Shown in pieces: positions 28,090-36,452 of a stretch of 64,000 bases of DNA. The DNA lies in contig NZ_CP117466.1 of the NCBI RefSeq assembly GCF_028621715.1, forward strand, positions 1,436,501 to 1,500,500, in the 5' to 3' direction. Source of the stretch: Paracoccus marcusii (GTDB taxonomy: Bacteria > Pseudomonadota > Alphaproteobacteria > Rhodobacterales > Rhodobacteraceae). Below the pieces are notes generated by a model. The model did not search any database. It was not told where the DNA came from and was given only the letters and a program-made list of their open reading frames with translations. The position numbers were made by a program, and so were the translations under genes. Numbering within the stretch: position 1 is the stretch's first letter; every line of letters starts with the position of its first letter.

Positions 28090-28129
28090 GTCAAAATGAC
28101 ATGAACTGCGTCATAATAACCGGGATGAC
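28090..28129. promoter_or_regulatory. candidate AsnC operator between regulator and decarboxylase genes
   Basis: GTCA-aaa-TGAC (28090-28100) is a perfect short palindrome; ATGAC (28096-28100) and GTCAT (28110-28114) form an inverted repeat with a nine-base spacer; a further ATGAC lies at 28125-28129. The half-sites sit about one helical turn or slightly more apart, as expected for an Lrp-type oligomer wrapping DNA. They lie 24-63 bases before the regulator start, well placed for autoregulation. Confidence 0.55.
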
Positions 28130-28181
28130 ATGCGATTCTAGCCTTTTCATCGGTGAAATCGGAACTCAAAAGCGCCATTCC

Positions 28182-28201
28182 GGGTTGCAGGACCGCAACC
28201 C
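28182..28201 (+). promoter_or_regulatory. leader hairpin before ornithine decarboxylase
   Basis: GGGTTGC (28182-28188) and GCAACCC (28195-28201) pair perfectly around AGGACC, 30 bases before the start codon and upstream of the AAAGGA ribosome-binding site. It is in the expected 5' leader. A terminator, a processing site or an mRNA stabiliser are all possible. Confidence 0.45.
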
Positions 28202-28231
28202 ATCATCCAGCCTCGTGCGAAAGGAACCGCA

Positions 28232-29386
28232 ATGGGACAACAGAAGACCGTCTGGGAAAATCCGGCCGAGGTCATCCGACATCTGGCCCCGGAACATCCG
28301 GTCATGGTCTTCGCGCCGACAGTCTTGCAAGACCGTGCGCGGCAATTCATCGACGGTTTTCCGGGGCTGGTGACCTATGCGGTCAAGTCCAACCCCGACG
28401 AGGCCGTGATCCAGAACCTTGTCGCCGCCGGCATCCGCGGTTTCGACGTGGCCTCGCCCTTCGAGATCGACCTGATCGGCCGCATGGCGCCGCATGCCGC
28501 GCGCCATTACCACAATCCCGTCCGCGCCCGGTCCGAGATCGCGCACGGCGTGTCCCAGAACATCCGCGCCTGGTCCGTGGACAGCCGGTCCGAACTGGAC
28601 AAGCTGTTCGATCAGGTGCCGACCCATGTCGACGGCAAGGGGGTCGAGATATCGCCCCGCTTCAAGTTGCCGGTGCTGGGCGCGGCCTATGACTTCGGCT
28701 CCAAGTTCGGCGCATCGCCCGAACTGGCGGCCGAGCTGCTGGCAGAGGTCGCGCGCCGTGGGTACGTCCCGTCGCTGACCTTCCATCCGGGCACGCAATG
28801 CACCGACCCGATCGCATGGGAAAGCTATATCCGCGTGTCCAAGGACATCTGCGACATGGCGGGCGTGCGCGCGGTGCGCCTGAACGTGGGCGGCGGTTTC
28901 CCCTCGCACCGCGTCGTGGGCGTCGAGCCCGACCTGACCTCGATCTTCCAGGAGATCGCCGACACCGTGACCGAGATGTTCGGCACCGACGCGCCCGATC
29001 TGGTCTGCGAACCGGGACGCGGCATCGTGGCCGACGCCTATGCGCTGATCACCCGGGTCAAGGGCGTGCGCGACGGCGGCCACGTGTTCCTGAACGACGG
29101 CGTCTATGGCGGCCTGGCCGAGCTGCCGATCATCGGCAATATCGACCGCATCGAGGTCCTGACCCCCAAGGGCACCCCGCGCGAGGGCGAGGCCGGCGGC
29201 CGCGTCATCTTTGGCCCGACCTGCGATTCGGTCGACCGACTGCCGGGCGAACTGGCGCTGCCGGACACGATCCAGGAAGGCGATTTCGTGATCTTCCACG
29301 GCGCGGGCGCCTATTCAACGGTCACGAACACGCGATTCAACGGTTTCGGCGCGATGACCAACGCGACCGTGATGCGCCTGTCGTAA
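28232..29386 (+). CDS. ornithine decarboxylase (PLP fold III)
   Basis: 384 residues, alanine-racemase-fold decarboxylase. It converts ornithine to putrescine in the cytoplasm. The PLP lysine is Lys52 in YAVKSNP; VRLNVGGGFPSHR and VCEPGRGIVADAY are the phosphate and substrate blocks; Cys331 in FGPTCDSVD is the catalytic cysteine of eukaryotic-type ornithine decarboxylases. Length and motifs fit ornithine (or ornithine/lysine) decarboxylase rather than diaminopimelate decarboxylase. With agmatinase at 52.2 kb it offers two routes to putrescine. AAAGGA ten bases before the ATG is the ribosome-binding site. Probably controlled by the divergent AsnC protein. Confidence 0.92.
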   Translation: MGQQKTVWENPAEVIRHLAPEHPVMVFAPTVLQDRARQFIDGFPGLVTYAVKSNPDEAVIQNLVAAGIRGFDVASPFEIDLIGRMAPHAARHYHNPVRARSEIAHGVSQNIRAWSVDSRSELDKLFDQVPTHVDGKGVEISPRFKLPVLGAAYDFGSKFGASPELAAELLAEVARRGYVPSLTFHPGTQCTDPIAWESYIRVSKDICDMAGVRAVRLNVGGGFPSHRVVGVEPDLTSIFQEIADTVTEMFGTDAPDLVCEPGRGIVADAYALITRVKGVRDGGHVFLNDGVYGGLAELPIIGNIDRIEVLTPKGTPREGEAGGRVIFGPTCDSVDRLPGELALPDTIQEGDFVIFHGAGAYSTVTNTRFNGFGAMTNATVMRLS

Positions 29387-29392
29387 CGGTTT

Positions 29393-29427
29393 GCTCATGC
29401 CCCCATGCTAGGCTTGGGGGCATGAGC
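29393..29427 (+). promoter_or_regulatory. 13-bp hairpin enclosing the ribosome-binding site and start codon of the next gene
   Basis: GCTCATGCCCCCA (29393-29405) pairs perfectly with TGGGGGCATGAGC (29415-29427) around a nine-base loop. The 3' arm contains both the only Shine-Dalgarno-like run (GGGGG, 29416-29420) and the ATG (29422-29424) of the DUF2235 gene. The hairpin begins seven bases after the decarboxylase stop. It may terminate the decarboxylase transcript, block translation of the DUF2235 gene, or both. Confidence 0.75.
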
Positions 29428-30498
29428 GTGACCAGACCACCCACCATCCATGTCGTGCTGATGGACGGCACCTTCGCGTCGCTGGCCGATGGCAGGCGCA
29501 GTTCCATCGGCCGCATCCACCGCCTGCTGACGGGCCAGCTGGGCGCCCTGCCGCCCGGACGCATCCGCGTCCATTACGGCATGGGACAGCAATGGACCCG
29601 CTGGCGCACGCTGCCCGACCTGGTCATGGGCCGCATCCTGGAAACCCGCATCACCGATGCCTATGGCTGGCTGGCCAGCGGCTATCGCCCCGGCGACCGG
29701 ATCTTCATGCTGGGCTATTCCCGCGGGGCCTTCGCGATCCGCAGCCTGGCGGGGATGATCAGCCGCGTGGGCCTGCTGCAGGCACAAGCGGCGACCGAAC
29801 GCCACATCCGGCTGGCCTGGCGCTATTACCACCAGGGGGGCACGCCGCAGGCGATGGCCGCCTTCCGGCGCAGGCGCTGTCATGCGCAGGCGCCGATCCG
29901 CATGGTCGGCTGTTTCGACACCGTGATGGCCCTGGGCCTGCGGCTGCCGGTGCTGTGGATGCTGACGGAACCGCGGTTCCGCTTTCACGACGCGCATCTG
30001 GGGCAGGGGATCGAGCACGGGTTCCAGGCCTTGGCCCTGGATGAGACCCGCGCCGCCTTTGCGCCGCTGCTGTGGGACGATGCCCATGCGGCGGGTCGGA
30101 TCGAGCAGATGTGGTTTCGCGGCGCGCATCCCGACATCGGCGGACAGCTGTCCGGGTTCGAGATGTCGCGGCCCCTGGCGAACATCCCGCTGGTCTGGAT
30201 GCTGGATCGGGCCGAACAGGTCGGCCTGCCGTTGCCGCCCGGATGGCGGGGGCTGTTTCCGGGAGATGCCGCGGCGCCGTCAATCGGGTCGTGGCGCAAT
30301 TGGGGCAAGGCGTTCCTGGCGCGCACGCCCCGCCTTGCCGGCCGCCACATGACCGAGGCGCTGCATCCGACGGTGCCAAGACCCGTTGCCGGCCCGGCCC
30401 GCCTGACCGGACACCTGGCCGCGCACCGCCCGCTGCGCCGCAGATCGCCCGCCACCATCGCCGCGCGCTGGCGCCGCCCGCCCGTCGATCCCGCCTAA
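29422..30498 (+). CDS. DUF2235 alpha/beta-hydrolase (Tle1-like phospholipase fold)
   Basis: 358 residues. The N-terminal VVLMDGTFASLADG (normally FDGTWN in the family), the nucleophile elbow FMLGYSRGAFAIRSLAG, and the later MWFRGAHPDIGGQL with the catalytic His mark a DUF2235 domain, the fold of type VI secretion lipases (Tle1). No signal peptide and no VgrG/PAAR genes are nearby, so a role as a secreted effector is not supported; a housekeeping lipase or esterase is as likely. Start codon and ribosome-binding site are buried in a strong hairpin. Its stop is seven bases from the convergent metF stop. Confidence 0.85.
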   Translation: MSVTRPPTIHVVLMDGTFASLADGRRSSIGRIHRLLTGQLGALPPGRIRVHYGMGQQWTRWRTLPDLVMGRILETRITDAYGWLASGYRPGDRIFMLGYSRGAFAIRSLAGMISRVGLLQAQAATERHIRLAWRYYHQGGTPQAMAAFRRRRCHAQAPIRMVGCFDTVMALGLRLPVLWMLTEPRFRFHDAHLGQGIEHGFQALALDETRAAFAPLLWDDAHAAGRIEQMWFRGAHPDIGGQLSGFEMSRPLANIPLVWMLDRAEQVGLPLPPGWRGLFPGDAAAPSIGSWRNWGKAFLARTPRLAGRHMTEALHPTVPRPVAGPARLTGHLAAHRPLRRRSPATIAARWRRPPVDPA

Positions 30499-30505
30499 GG
30501 GGTGG

Positions 30506-31378
30506 TCAGGCCACGGCCTCCAGCCCGGCCTTGGGGCGCACGCCCAAGGCGGCGCAGACGTCGCGGGTCAGTTCGGGACGGTTCAGCGTATAGAAATGCA
30601 GCTGGTCCACGCCGCCCGCGATCAGCTTTTCGCACAGCTCCACCGACAGGTCGGTCGCAAGCGCGCGCTGTGCGTCGGGGCCGTCCAGGGCCGCAAGTTG
30701 GAACGCCTCCTCGGCCCAGTCCGGGACGGTGGTGTTGCAGGTCGCGGCGAACCGCTTGGTCCCGGCCCAGCTTTGGACCGGCAGCAGGCCGGGGATGATC
30801 GGCGCGTCGATGCCGGCCGCGACGCATTTGTCGCGAAAGCGGAAAAAGGTTTCGGGTTCGAAGAAGAACTGCGTGATGGCGCTGGTGGCCCCGGCCTCGA
30901 TCTTGCGCTTCAGCCAGGTCACGTCGGCATCGCCATCGGCGCTGTCCGGGTGCGGTTCGGGATAGGCGCCGCAGCGGATCGTCATGTCGCCGCGCGCGGC
31001 GATCGCCTCGATCAGTTCGACCGAATTGGCGAAGCCGTCGTCATGCGGGGTGAAGCGGTCGGCCCCCTTGGGCGCATCGCCGCGCAGCGCCACGATCTGG
31101 GTGATCCCGGCATCGGCATAGGACTGCACGATCTCCATCGTCTCGGCGCGGGTGGCCTCGACGCAGGTCAGATGCGCCGCGACCTGCAACCCGAACTGGC
31201 GGTTGATCGTGGTCACGGCCTCATGGGTCAGCTTGCGGGTCGTGCCGCCGGCGCCATAGGTGACCGACACGAAATCGGGGGCCAGCGGGGCCAGCACCTT
31301 CGCGGTCTCCCACAGCTTGAACGAGGCTTCCAGCGTCTTGGGCGGGAAGAACTCAAAGCTGACATTCGGCGTGGTCAT
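30506..31378 (-). CDS. metF: methylenetetrahydrofolate reductase
   Basis: 290 residues, FAD-containing TIM barrel that reduces 5,10-methylene-THF to 5-methyl-THF, the methyl donor for methionine synthesis. It contains SFEFFPPKT, VSVTYGAGG, HLTCVEATRAE, VALRGDAPKG and the CGAYPEPHPDS block. The start at ATG 31378 (MTTPNVSFEFF) matches the family; an upstream extension to 31453 would run into the operator region. It is divergent from metR, and one MetR-like site lies between them. Confidence 0.96.
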   Translation of the reverse strand: MTTPNVSFEFFPPKTLEASFKLWETAKVLAPLAPDFVSVTYGAGGTTRKLTHEAVTTINRQFGLQVAAHLTCVEATRAETMEIVQSYADAGITQIVALRGDAPKGADRFTPHDDGFANSVELIEAIAARGDMTIRCGAYPEPHPDSADGDADVTWLKRKIEAGATSAITQFFFEPETFFRFRDKCVAAGIDAPIIPGLLPVQSWAGTKRFAATCNTTVPDWAEEAFQLAALDGPDAQRALATDLSVELCEKLIAGGVDQLHFYTLNRPELTRDVCAALGVRPKAGLEAVA

Positions 31379-31424
31379 GGCGAATCCCTTCGTGTTGGCG
31401 GCTCTTGTGCCATGGGGCGTGGCG

Positions 31425-31437
31425 TGAGACAAATTCA
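31425..31437. promoter_or_regulatory. candidate MetR binding site
   Basis: TGAGACAAATTCA matches the enterobacterial MetR consensus TGAA-N5-TTCA at seven of eight defined positions. It lies 47 bases before the metF start and 34 before the metR start, in the 92-base divergent region, the standard position for MetR control of both genes. Confidence 0.55.
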
Positions 31438-31470
31438 TAATCTTCAACATCAACGTGAGGGCGTTTCATC

Positions 31471-32385
31471 ATGCATCTGGAACTGCGCCATCTGCGCACC
31501 GTGCATGCGATCCACGAACAGGGCGGCCTGGCCCGCGCCGCCGAGGTGCTGAACATCACGCAGAGCGCGCTGTCCCACCAGGTCAAGGCGCTGGAGGAGC
31601 AGTCGGGTGCCCAGTTGTTCGTGCGCCGCGCCAAGCCCATGCGCCTGTCCGCCGCGGGCATGCGCCTGCTGCGCCTGGCCGAACAGGTCCTGCCCCTGGT
31701 CGAGGCGACCGAGGCAGAGTTCAAGGGCGTCGAGGCCGGGCGCATCGGTCGGCTGCACATCGCGATGGAATGCCACGCCTGCTTTGACTGGCTGCTGCCG
31801 GTGCTGGACATCTTTCGCCGCGCCTGGCCGGATGTGGACGTGGACATCCGTCAGCGGCTGGCCTTCGGAGCGCTGCCCGCGCTGGTGCGCGAGGAGGTGG
31901 ACCTGGTGATCTCCTCGGACCCCGAGGATCTGGCGGGCGTCACCTTTCAGCCGCTGTTCGACTATGCGCCGACCTTGGTCGTGCCGGCGGGACATCCGCT
32001 GGCGGCCAAGGGCCATGCCGATCCCGCCGATCTGGCCGCCGAGACGCTGATCACCTATCCCATGGACCGCGCACGGCTGGACGTGTTCAGCCAGTTCCTG
32101 ACGCCCGCGGGCATCGAACCCGCGCGCCAGCGCACGGTCGAACTGACCGCGGTGGCGCTGATGCTGGTGGCATCCGGGCGGGGCGTCGCGGTCATGCCGG
32201 ACTGGGTCCTGCGGCGCGAGGCCGCGAACCCGGAACTGGTGCTGCTGCCGCTGGGGCCGCAGGGGATCCGCCGCCGTCTGTACGCGGCGGTGCGGTCGGA
32301 CGACCTGTCGCAGCCCTACATGGCGCATGTGCTGCGCCTATCGCGCACCGAACCCCTGCGGATGCTGCGCGGCCCGTCCAGCTAG
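31471..32385 (+). CDS. metR: LysR-family regulator MetR
   Basis: 304 residues. N-terminal winged helix-turn-helix (LRHLRTVHAIHEQGGLARAA, then NITQSALSHQVKALEE) and a LysR effector domain. The segment MECHACFDWLLPVL closely matches the MetR signature ECHTCFDWLMP, which with the divergent metF neighbour supports the name. MetR senses homocysteine and activates methionine synthesis genes. It is probably the regulator of the adjacent metF and perhaps of the methyltransferase gene at 49.5 kb. Confidence 0.92.
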   Translation: MHLELRHLRTVHAIHEQGGLARAAEVLNITQSALSHQVKALEEQSGAQLFVRRAKPMRLSAAGMRLLRLAEQVLPLVEATEAEFKGVEAGRIGRLHIAMECHACFDWLLPVLDIFRRAWPDVDVDIRQRLAFGALPALVREEVDLVISSDPEDLAGVTFQPLFDYAPTLVVPAGHPLAAKGHADPADLAAETLITYPMDRARLDVFSQFLTPAGIEPARQRTVELTAVALMLVASGRGVAVMPDWVLRREAANPELVLLPLGPQGIRRRLYAAVRSDDLSQPYMAHVLRLSRTEPLRMLRGPSS

Positions 32386-32458
32386 GCCGGTGCGTGATGC
32401 TTGGCTTTCCGCCGCGTCTGCCCTATGACGCGGCCAACCCCAATTCCCGGAGCACCCG

Positions 32459-33247
32459 ATGGCAAGCGCCAATCTGAACGTGATGATCAAGGCCGCCCGC
32501 AAGGCGGGTCGCGCCCTCGTCAAGGACTTCCGCGAGGTCGAGAACCTTCAGGTCAGCGTCAAGGGCGCCGGCGATTTCGTCACCCGCGCCGACCGCGAGG
32601 CCGAGCGCCTGATCAAGGAAGAGCTGATGACCGCCCGCCCCAGCTATGGCTGGCTGGGCGAGGAGACCGGCAAGACCGAGGGCGACGACCCCACCCGTCG
32701 CTGGATCGTGGACCCGCTGGACGGGACGACGAACTTCCTGCACGGCCTGCCGCACTGGGCTGTCTCCATCGCGCTGGAGCACAAGAAGGAGATCGTCGCC
32801 GCGGTCATCTTCGACGCCGCCAAGGACGAGATGTTCGTGGCCGAAAAGGGCACCGGCGCCTATATGAACGACCAGCGCCTGCGCGTGTCGGGCCGCACCA
32901 AGCTGTCCGAATCGGTGTTCTCGACCGGGATCCCGCATGCCGGGACCGGCCCGCTGCCCGCGATGATCCAGGATCTGGCCCAGCTGATGCCCGTCTGTGC
33001 GGGCGTGCGCGGTTTCGGGTCCGCGGCGCTGAACCTGGCCTATGTCGCCGGCGGACGGTTCGACGGCTATTGGGAACGCGGCACGAAATCCTGGGACGTG
33101 GCCGCGGGTATCCTGATGGTGCGCGAGGCCGGCGGTTTCGTCCACGGCATCCGCGAGGGCGACGATCCGCTGGAATCGGGTCGTCTCATCGCGGCGAACC
33201 CCACCCTGCTGGACCCCTTCGCCAAGATCATCCGCGCCCGCGACTAG
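32459..33247 (+). CDS. suhB: inositol monophosphatase family protein (SuhB)
   Basis: 262 residues, Mg-dependent phosphatase fold. The two family signatures are present: WIVDPLDGTTNFLHGLPHWA and, near the C-terminus, GTKSWDVAAGILMVREAGG, plus the metal-binding EE of WLGEETGK. It hydrolyses inositol-1-phosphate and related sugar phosphates; in enteric bacteria SuhB also acts in rRNA antitermination. A strong hairpin follows the stop. Confidence 0.93.
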   Translation: MASANLNVMIKAARKAGRALVKDFREVENLQVSVKGAGDFVTRADREAERLIKEELMTARPSYGWLGEETGKTEGDDPTRRWIVDPLDGTTNFLHGLPHWAVSIALEHKKEIVAAVIFDAAKDEMFVAEKGTGAYMNDQRLRVSGRTKLSESVFSTGIPHAGTGPLPAMIQDLAQLMPVCAGVRGFGSAALNLAYVAGGRFDGYWERGTKSWDVAAGILMVREAGGFVHGIREGDDPLESGRLIAANPTLLDPFAKIIRARD

Positions 33248-33256
33248 GCTGCAACA

Positions 33257-33287
33257 GGTCAGGGTTGCAGACCGTGCAACCCTGACC
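33257..33287 (+). terminator. hairpin terminator after suhB
   Basis: A perfect 13-bp stem, GGTCAGGGTTGCA (33257-33269) with TGCAACCCTGACC (33275-33287), loop gaccg, ten bases after the stop. There is no T-run. The core GGGTTGCAG-ACCG-GCAACCC resembles the hairpin in the ornithine decarboxylase leader. Confidence 0.7.
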
Positions 33288-33346
33288 CTCGCTTGACCTT
33301 GCGGAATGGTGGGCGCAACAGGGGGCAACCCTGAAGGCGCCCGCTT

Positions 33347-34300
33347 ATGTCCGACGACCGACCGACCCAGCCCTATGCCGCATCCGCCGCCGTCGCGGCG
33401 CCGCCCCCGGTTCCGCCGCAGGGGCAGGCCCCCGTCCGCGACCGCACCGGCCTTGCCATCGCCATGATGTGCGCGGTCAGCCTGATCTTCGCCTTCCAGG
33501 ACGTGTTCTCTCGCATCCTGGGCGGGGGCTATCCGCCGGTGCTGATCGTGATGATCCGGTACTGGGTCTTTGCGCTGTTCGTGATCGCGCTGGTCGCGCG
33601 CCAGCCGGGCGGGTTGAAACGCGCCATCCGCACGAAACGCCCCCTGACCCAGATCGCCCGCGGCGTGATCCTGGCGCTGGAGGTGCTGATCATGGTCGAG
33701 GCCTTCGTCCGCTTGGGCCTGATCGAGACGCATGCGGTCTTTTCCGTCTATCCGCTGCTGGTCGCGGCCCTGTCCGGGCCGGTCCTGGGCGAGGCTGTCG
33801 GATGGCGGCGCTGGACCGCCATCGCGGTGGGCTTTGCCGGGATCATCGTGATCCTGAACCCCGGCGGCGGGGTCATCAGCATGGCGGCGCTGCTGCCCTT
33901 TGCGGCCGCGCTGATGTTCGCGCTGTACGGCCTGCTGACGCGACATGTGTCGCGCGACGATCCGGCGATGGTCAGCTTTTTCTGGACCGGGGTGTCAGGG
34001 GCGGTGGCCATGACGCTGGTGGGTATCTGGGACTGGCAGTGGCTGGCACCGATGGACTGGGTCTGGATGGCCTGCCTGTGCGTCTGCGGCATGACCTCGC
34101 ATTACCTGATGATCCGCAGCTATGAGCTGGCCGAGGCGTCGGCCCTGCAGCCCTTCGGCTATACGCAGCTCGTCTGGGTCAGCATCCTGGGCGTGGTCCT
34201 GTTCAACGAGACCTTGCGCGCCAACGTCGTGATCGGGGCCGCGATCGTGGTCGCGGCCAGCCTGTTCACTCTGTGGCGACAGCGGATGCGGTCGCGCTGA
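33347..34300 (+). CDS. DMT-superfamily (EamA) transporter
   Basis: 317 residues. A Pro-Ala-rich cytoplasmic N-terminus of about 35 residues precedes ten predicted transmembrane helices in two EamA halves (AMMCAVSLIFAFQDVFSRIL in the first, MAALLPFAAALMFALYGLL in the second, LQPFGYTQLVWVSILGVVLF near the end). An exporter of small metabolites or amino acids is likely; the substrate is unknown. Its last 35 bases overlap the convergent transglycosylase gene. A small GGGCGC/GCGCCC hairpin lies just upstream of the start. Confidence 0.88.
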   Translation: MSDDRPTQPYAASAAVAAPPPVPPQGQAPVRDRTGLAIAMMCAVSLIFAFQDVFSRILGGGYPPVLIVMIRYWVFALFVIALVARQPGGLKRAIRTKRPLTQIARGVILALEVLIMVEAFVRLGLIETHAVFSVYPLLVAALSGPVLGEAVGWRRWTAIAVGFAGIIVILNPGGGVISMAALLPFAAALMFALYGLLTRHVSRDDPAMVSFFWTGVSGAVAMTLVGIWDWQWLAPMDWVWMACLCVCGMTSHYLMIRSYELAEASALQPFGYTQLVWVSILGVVLFNETLRANVVIGAAIVVAASLFTLWRQRMRSR

Positions 34301-36329
34301 ACCAGCCTTCGGGCAGGCGCGGACCGATGAAGGGCTTGGGCCGCGGCTTGGCCGACAGGGCCAGCGTCAGGCGCGCCGGCGGGGGCGGCACCGCACCGCC
34401 GCCCGACAGGTCCCACCGGGTGACGACCGGCGCGGGCGTGCCATGGATGCGCGCACGATAGATCGGCAGCGCCTCGGCCACGCGCATGACATAGTTGCGC
34501 GTCTCGTCGAAGGGGATCAGCTCGACCCAGTCCACGGGATCGGCATCGCGGCGCAGGTCGCCGAAATCGTTCAGCCAACGCGCGGACCGCCCCGGCCCGG
34601 CATTGTAGCCCGCCGCGATCAGCGCCACGGACGGGCCGAACCGGTCGGCCAGGTCGATCAGGTATTGCGACCCGATCCGCGCGTTGTAGCTGGCATCGTT
34701 GGACAGGCGCGCTAGGTCATAGGGCATGCCGATCTGGCGCGTGACCTGTTCGGCGGTGCCGGGCATGACCTGCATGAGCCCCTGCGCGCCGACGGGGCTG
34801 GAGGCCGTGTGGTTGAATTCGGATTCCTGCCGCGCGATGGCCATGACCAGTTCCGGGGGCGGGCCCAGGTCCTCGCGCTCCAGCCCGGTCAGGGGGAAAT
34901 GCGCGACGGGCCAGATCACGCCCTGGTTCGCCGACTGTTTGGCCAGGCGCAGCCCGTGCCAGGGAGTCCCGGCCTCGTACATCAGGCGCGCCATGCGGGC
35001 GATGTCGTCGGGCGCCGCGGTTTCCGCCAAGTGCAGCAGAAAGCGCTGCGCATCGTCGCGCCGTCCGCTGGCGACCAGCCACAGGCCTGCGCGAAAGATC
35101 GGGTTCTCGCGCAGCGCACTGCCGCGCCAGTCGGGCAGGGTGTCGATGGCCGCGTCGGCCACGGCGTAATCGGCGGGCAGGCTGCGGCCGACCTTCTCCA
35201 TCGCCAGCTGACCGTAATAGGTGCCGGGCAGGTCGGCCGCGGCGCCAAAGGCCGTGCGTGCGGCGGCATCGTCGCCCAGGGCCTCATGCGCGCGGCCCTG
35301 CCAGTAGAAGGCGCGCGACTTGCTGATCGCGGCGCCGACGACGGTTTCCAGATGGTCGAAATGCGTCAGCGCGCGGGCCGCATCGCCGGTCTTCAACGCG
35401 GCAAAGCCCGCCAGCCATTCCAGGTCGGCGTAATGGCGGTTGTCGGGCGTCAGGAAATGCGGCGTGGCCAAGCGCAGCGCGCGGTCCCAGTCGCCGTTCC
35501 GCATGGCCAGCCGAGTGTAATCCACCCGCATCGACGCCCATCGCGCCGGAACGCGCAGCGCCTCCGCGCTGGTCGAGGATTCCAGCAGCAGGGCCTGGGC
35601 GCCCTCATGCTGCTTTGCGCCCACGCGCCAGTCGAAGCGGTCCATCGCCAGGCCCGGATCGGAGCGCAGGTCGGCAGGCAGCGCCAGGATCAGGTCGTCG
35701 ACGCCGGCACGGCCCGCCTGCACGGCGATCCGGGCGCGGGGCAGGGGGCGGTCGGCCTCGGGCAGGCGGGACAGCAGGCGTTCGGCCTGTGCCCATTCCC
35801 CCGCATCCAGCATCGCGGTGATGCGCGCGGGGATCAGCGGCAGCAGTTCGGGAAAGGCGGCCAGCAGGGCGGCCTCGTCCTCGGCCGGCAGGAGTTGCGT
35901 GGTGAAGAAGGCCTGACGGGCCAGGGAGGCATCGGCGTCGGGCAGGATCGCGGTCAGCGCGTTCAGGCCGGCCCGCGTGGTGGGGCTGCGGCCGTCGAAC
36001 CACAGGCGGATGTCGTCGGGATCGGCGCCGGGACGCAGCCGCGCCTCTCCGCGCTGGATCAGCAGGTCTAGGCCGGGCCAGTCGGGATGGTTGCGCAGAA
36101 AGCCCGCGTAATCGGCGAAATCGCCGTGGCCTGCGCGCAGGGCGTGCCAGCCGACCAGCGCCTCTCCCAAGGGGCCTGCGGCGCGGGCGGCGTCACGGGC
36201 GGTCACCCAGTCCTGGACCTGGGTCGCGGCCAGGGCCAGCGCCATTGCGCCCGGATCCTCGGCCCGTGCGGGCAGGGCCAGGGACAGGGCCAGAAGGCCC
36301 GCCATCGTCATGTCACGCAGAAGTCGCAT
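34266..36329 (-). CDS. soluble lytic murein transglycosylase (Slt70-like)
   Basis: 687 residues. A cleavable signal peptide (MRLLRDMTMAGLLALSLALP, ARAED) sends it to the periplasm. The long helical alpha-superhelix (about 30-460) resembles the Slt70 doughnut, and the C-terminal SLT domain has the catalytic glutamate in MAIARQESEFN, the GLMQVMPGTA motif, NARIGSQYL and AAGYNAGPGR. It cleaves peptidoglycan glycan strands with 1,6-anhydro product. ATG 36329 is preferred; GTG 36335 is also possible. Its upstream neighbour dapA (divergent) serves cell-wall precursor synthesis. Confidence 0.93.
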   Translation of the reverse strand: MRLLRDMTMAGLLALSLALPARAEDPGAMALALAATQVQDWVTARDAARAAGPLGEALVGWHALRAGHGDFADYAGFLRNHPDWPGLDLLIQRGEARLRPGADPDDIRLWFDGRSPTTRAGLNALTAILPDADASLARQAFFTTQLLPAEDEAALLAAFPELLPLIPARITAMLDAGEWAQAERLLSRLPEADRPLPRARIAVQAGRAGVDDLILALPADLRSDPGLAMDRFDWRVGAKQHEGAQALLLESSTSAEALRVPARWASMRVDYTRLAMRNGDWDRALRLATPHFLTPDNRHYADLEWLAGFAALKTGDAARALTHFDHLETVVGAAISKSRAFYWQGRAHEALGDDAAARTAFGAAADLPGTYYGQLAMEKVGRSLPADYAVADAAIDTLPDWRGSALRENPIFRAGLWLVASGRRDDAQRFLLHLAETAAPDDIARMARLMYEAGTPWHGLRLAKQSANQGVIWPVAHFPLTGLEREDLGPPPELVMAIARQESEFNHTASSPVGAQGLMQVMPGTAEQVTRQIGMPYDLARLSNDASYNARIGSQYLIDLADRFGPSVALIAAGYNAGPGRSARWLNDFGDLRRDADPVDWVELIPFDETRNYVMRVAEALPIYRARIHGTPAPVVTRWDLSGGGAVPPPPARLTLALSAKPRPKPFIGPRLPEGWFSATASAVATE

Positions 36330-36452
36330 CACCACCCTGTGTCACCGTCAAACGCCCCGCGTGCAATTCACAACCTTGGCAAGTTCGCGGCCCTTGGTTA
36401 GGGATGGCCGCGCAATTGCCTGCTTTCACCAAGGATCATCATGGAGCGTGTC

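Noticed and set aside
29422..30498. DUF2235 gene as a type VI secretion effector with immunity protein
   Set aside because: No VgrG, PAAR, Hcp or candidate immunity gene is adjacent; neighbours are metabolic genes.
31379..31470. SAM or SAH riboswitch before metF
   Set aside because: The leader is at most 92 bases, shared with the divergent metR, and I see none of the known riboswitch cores; a MetR site explains the control.
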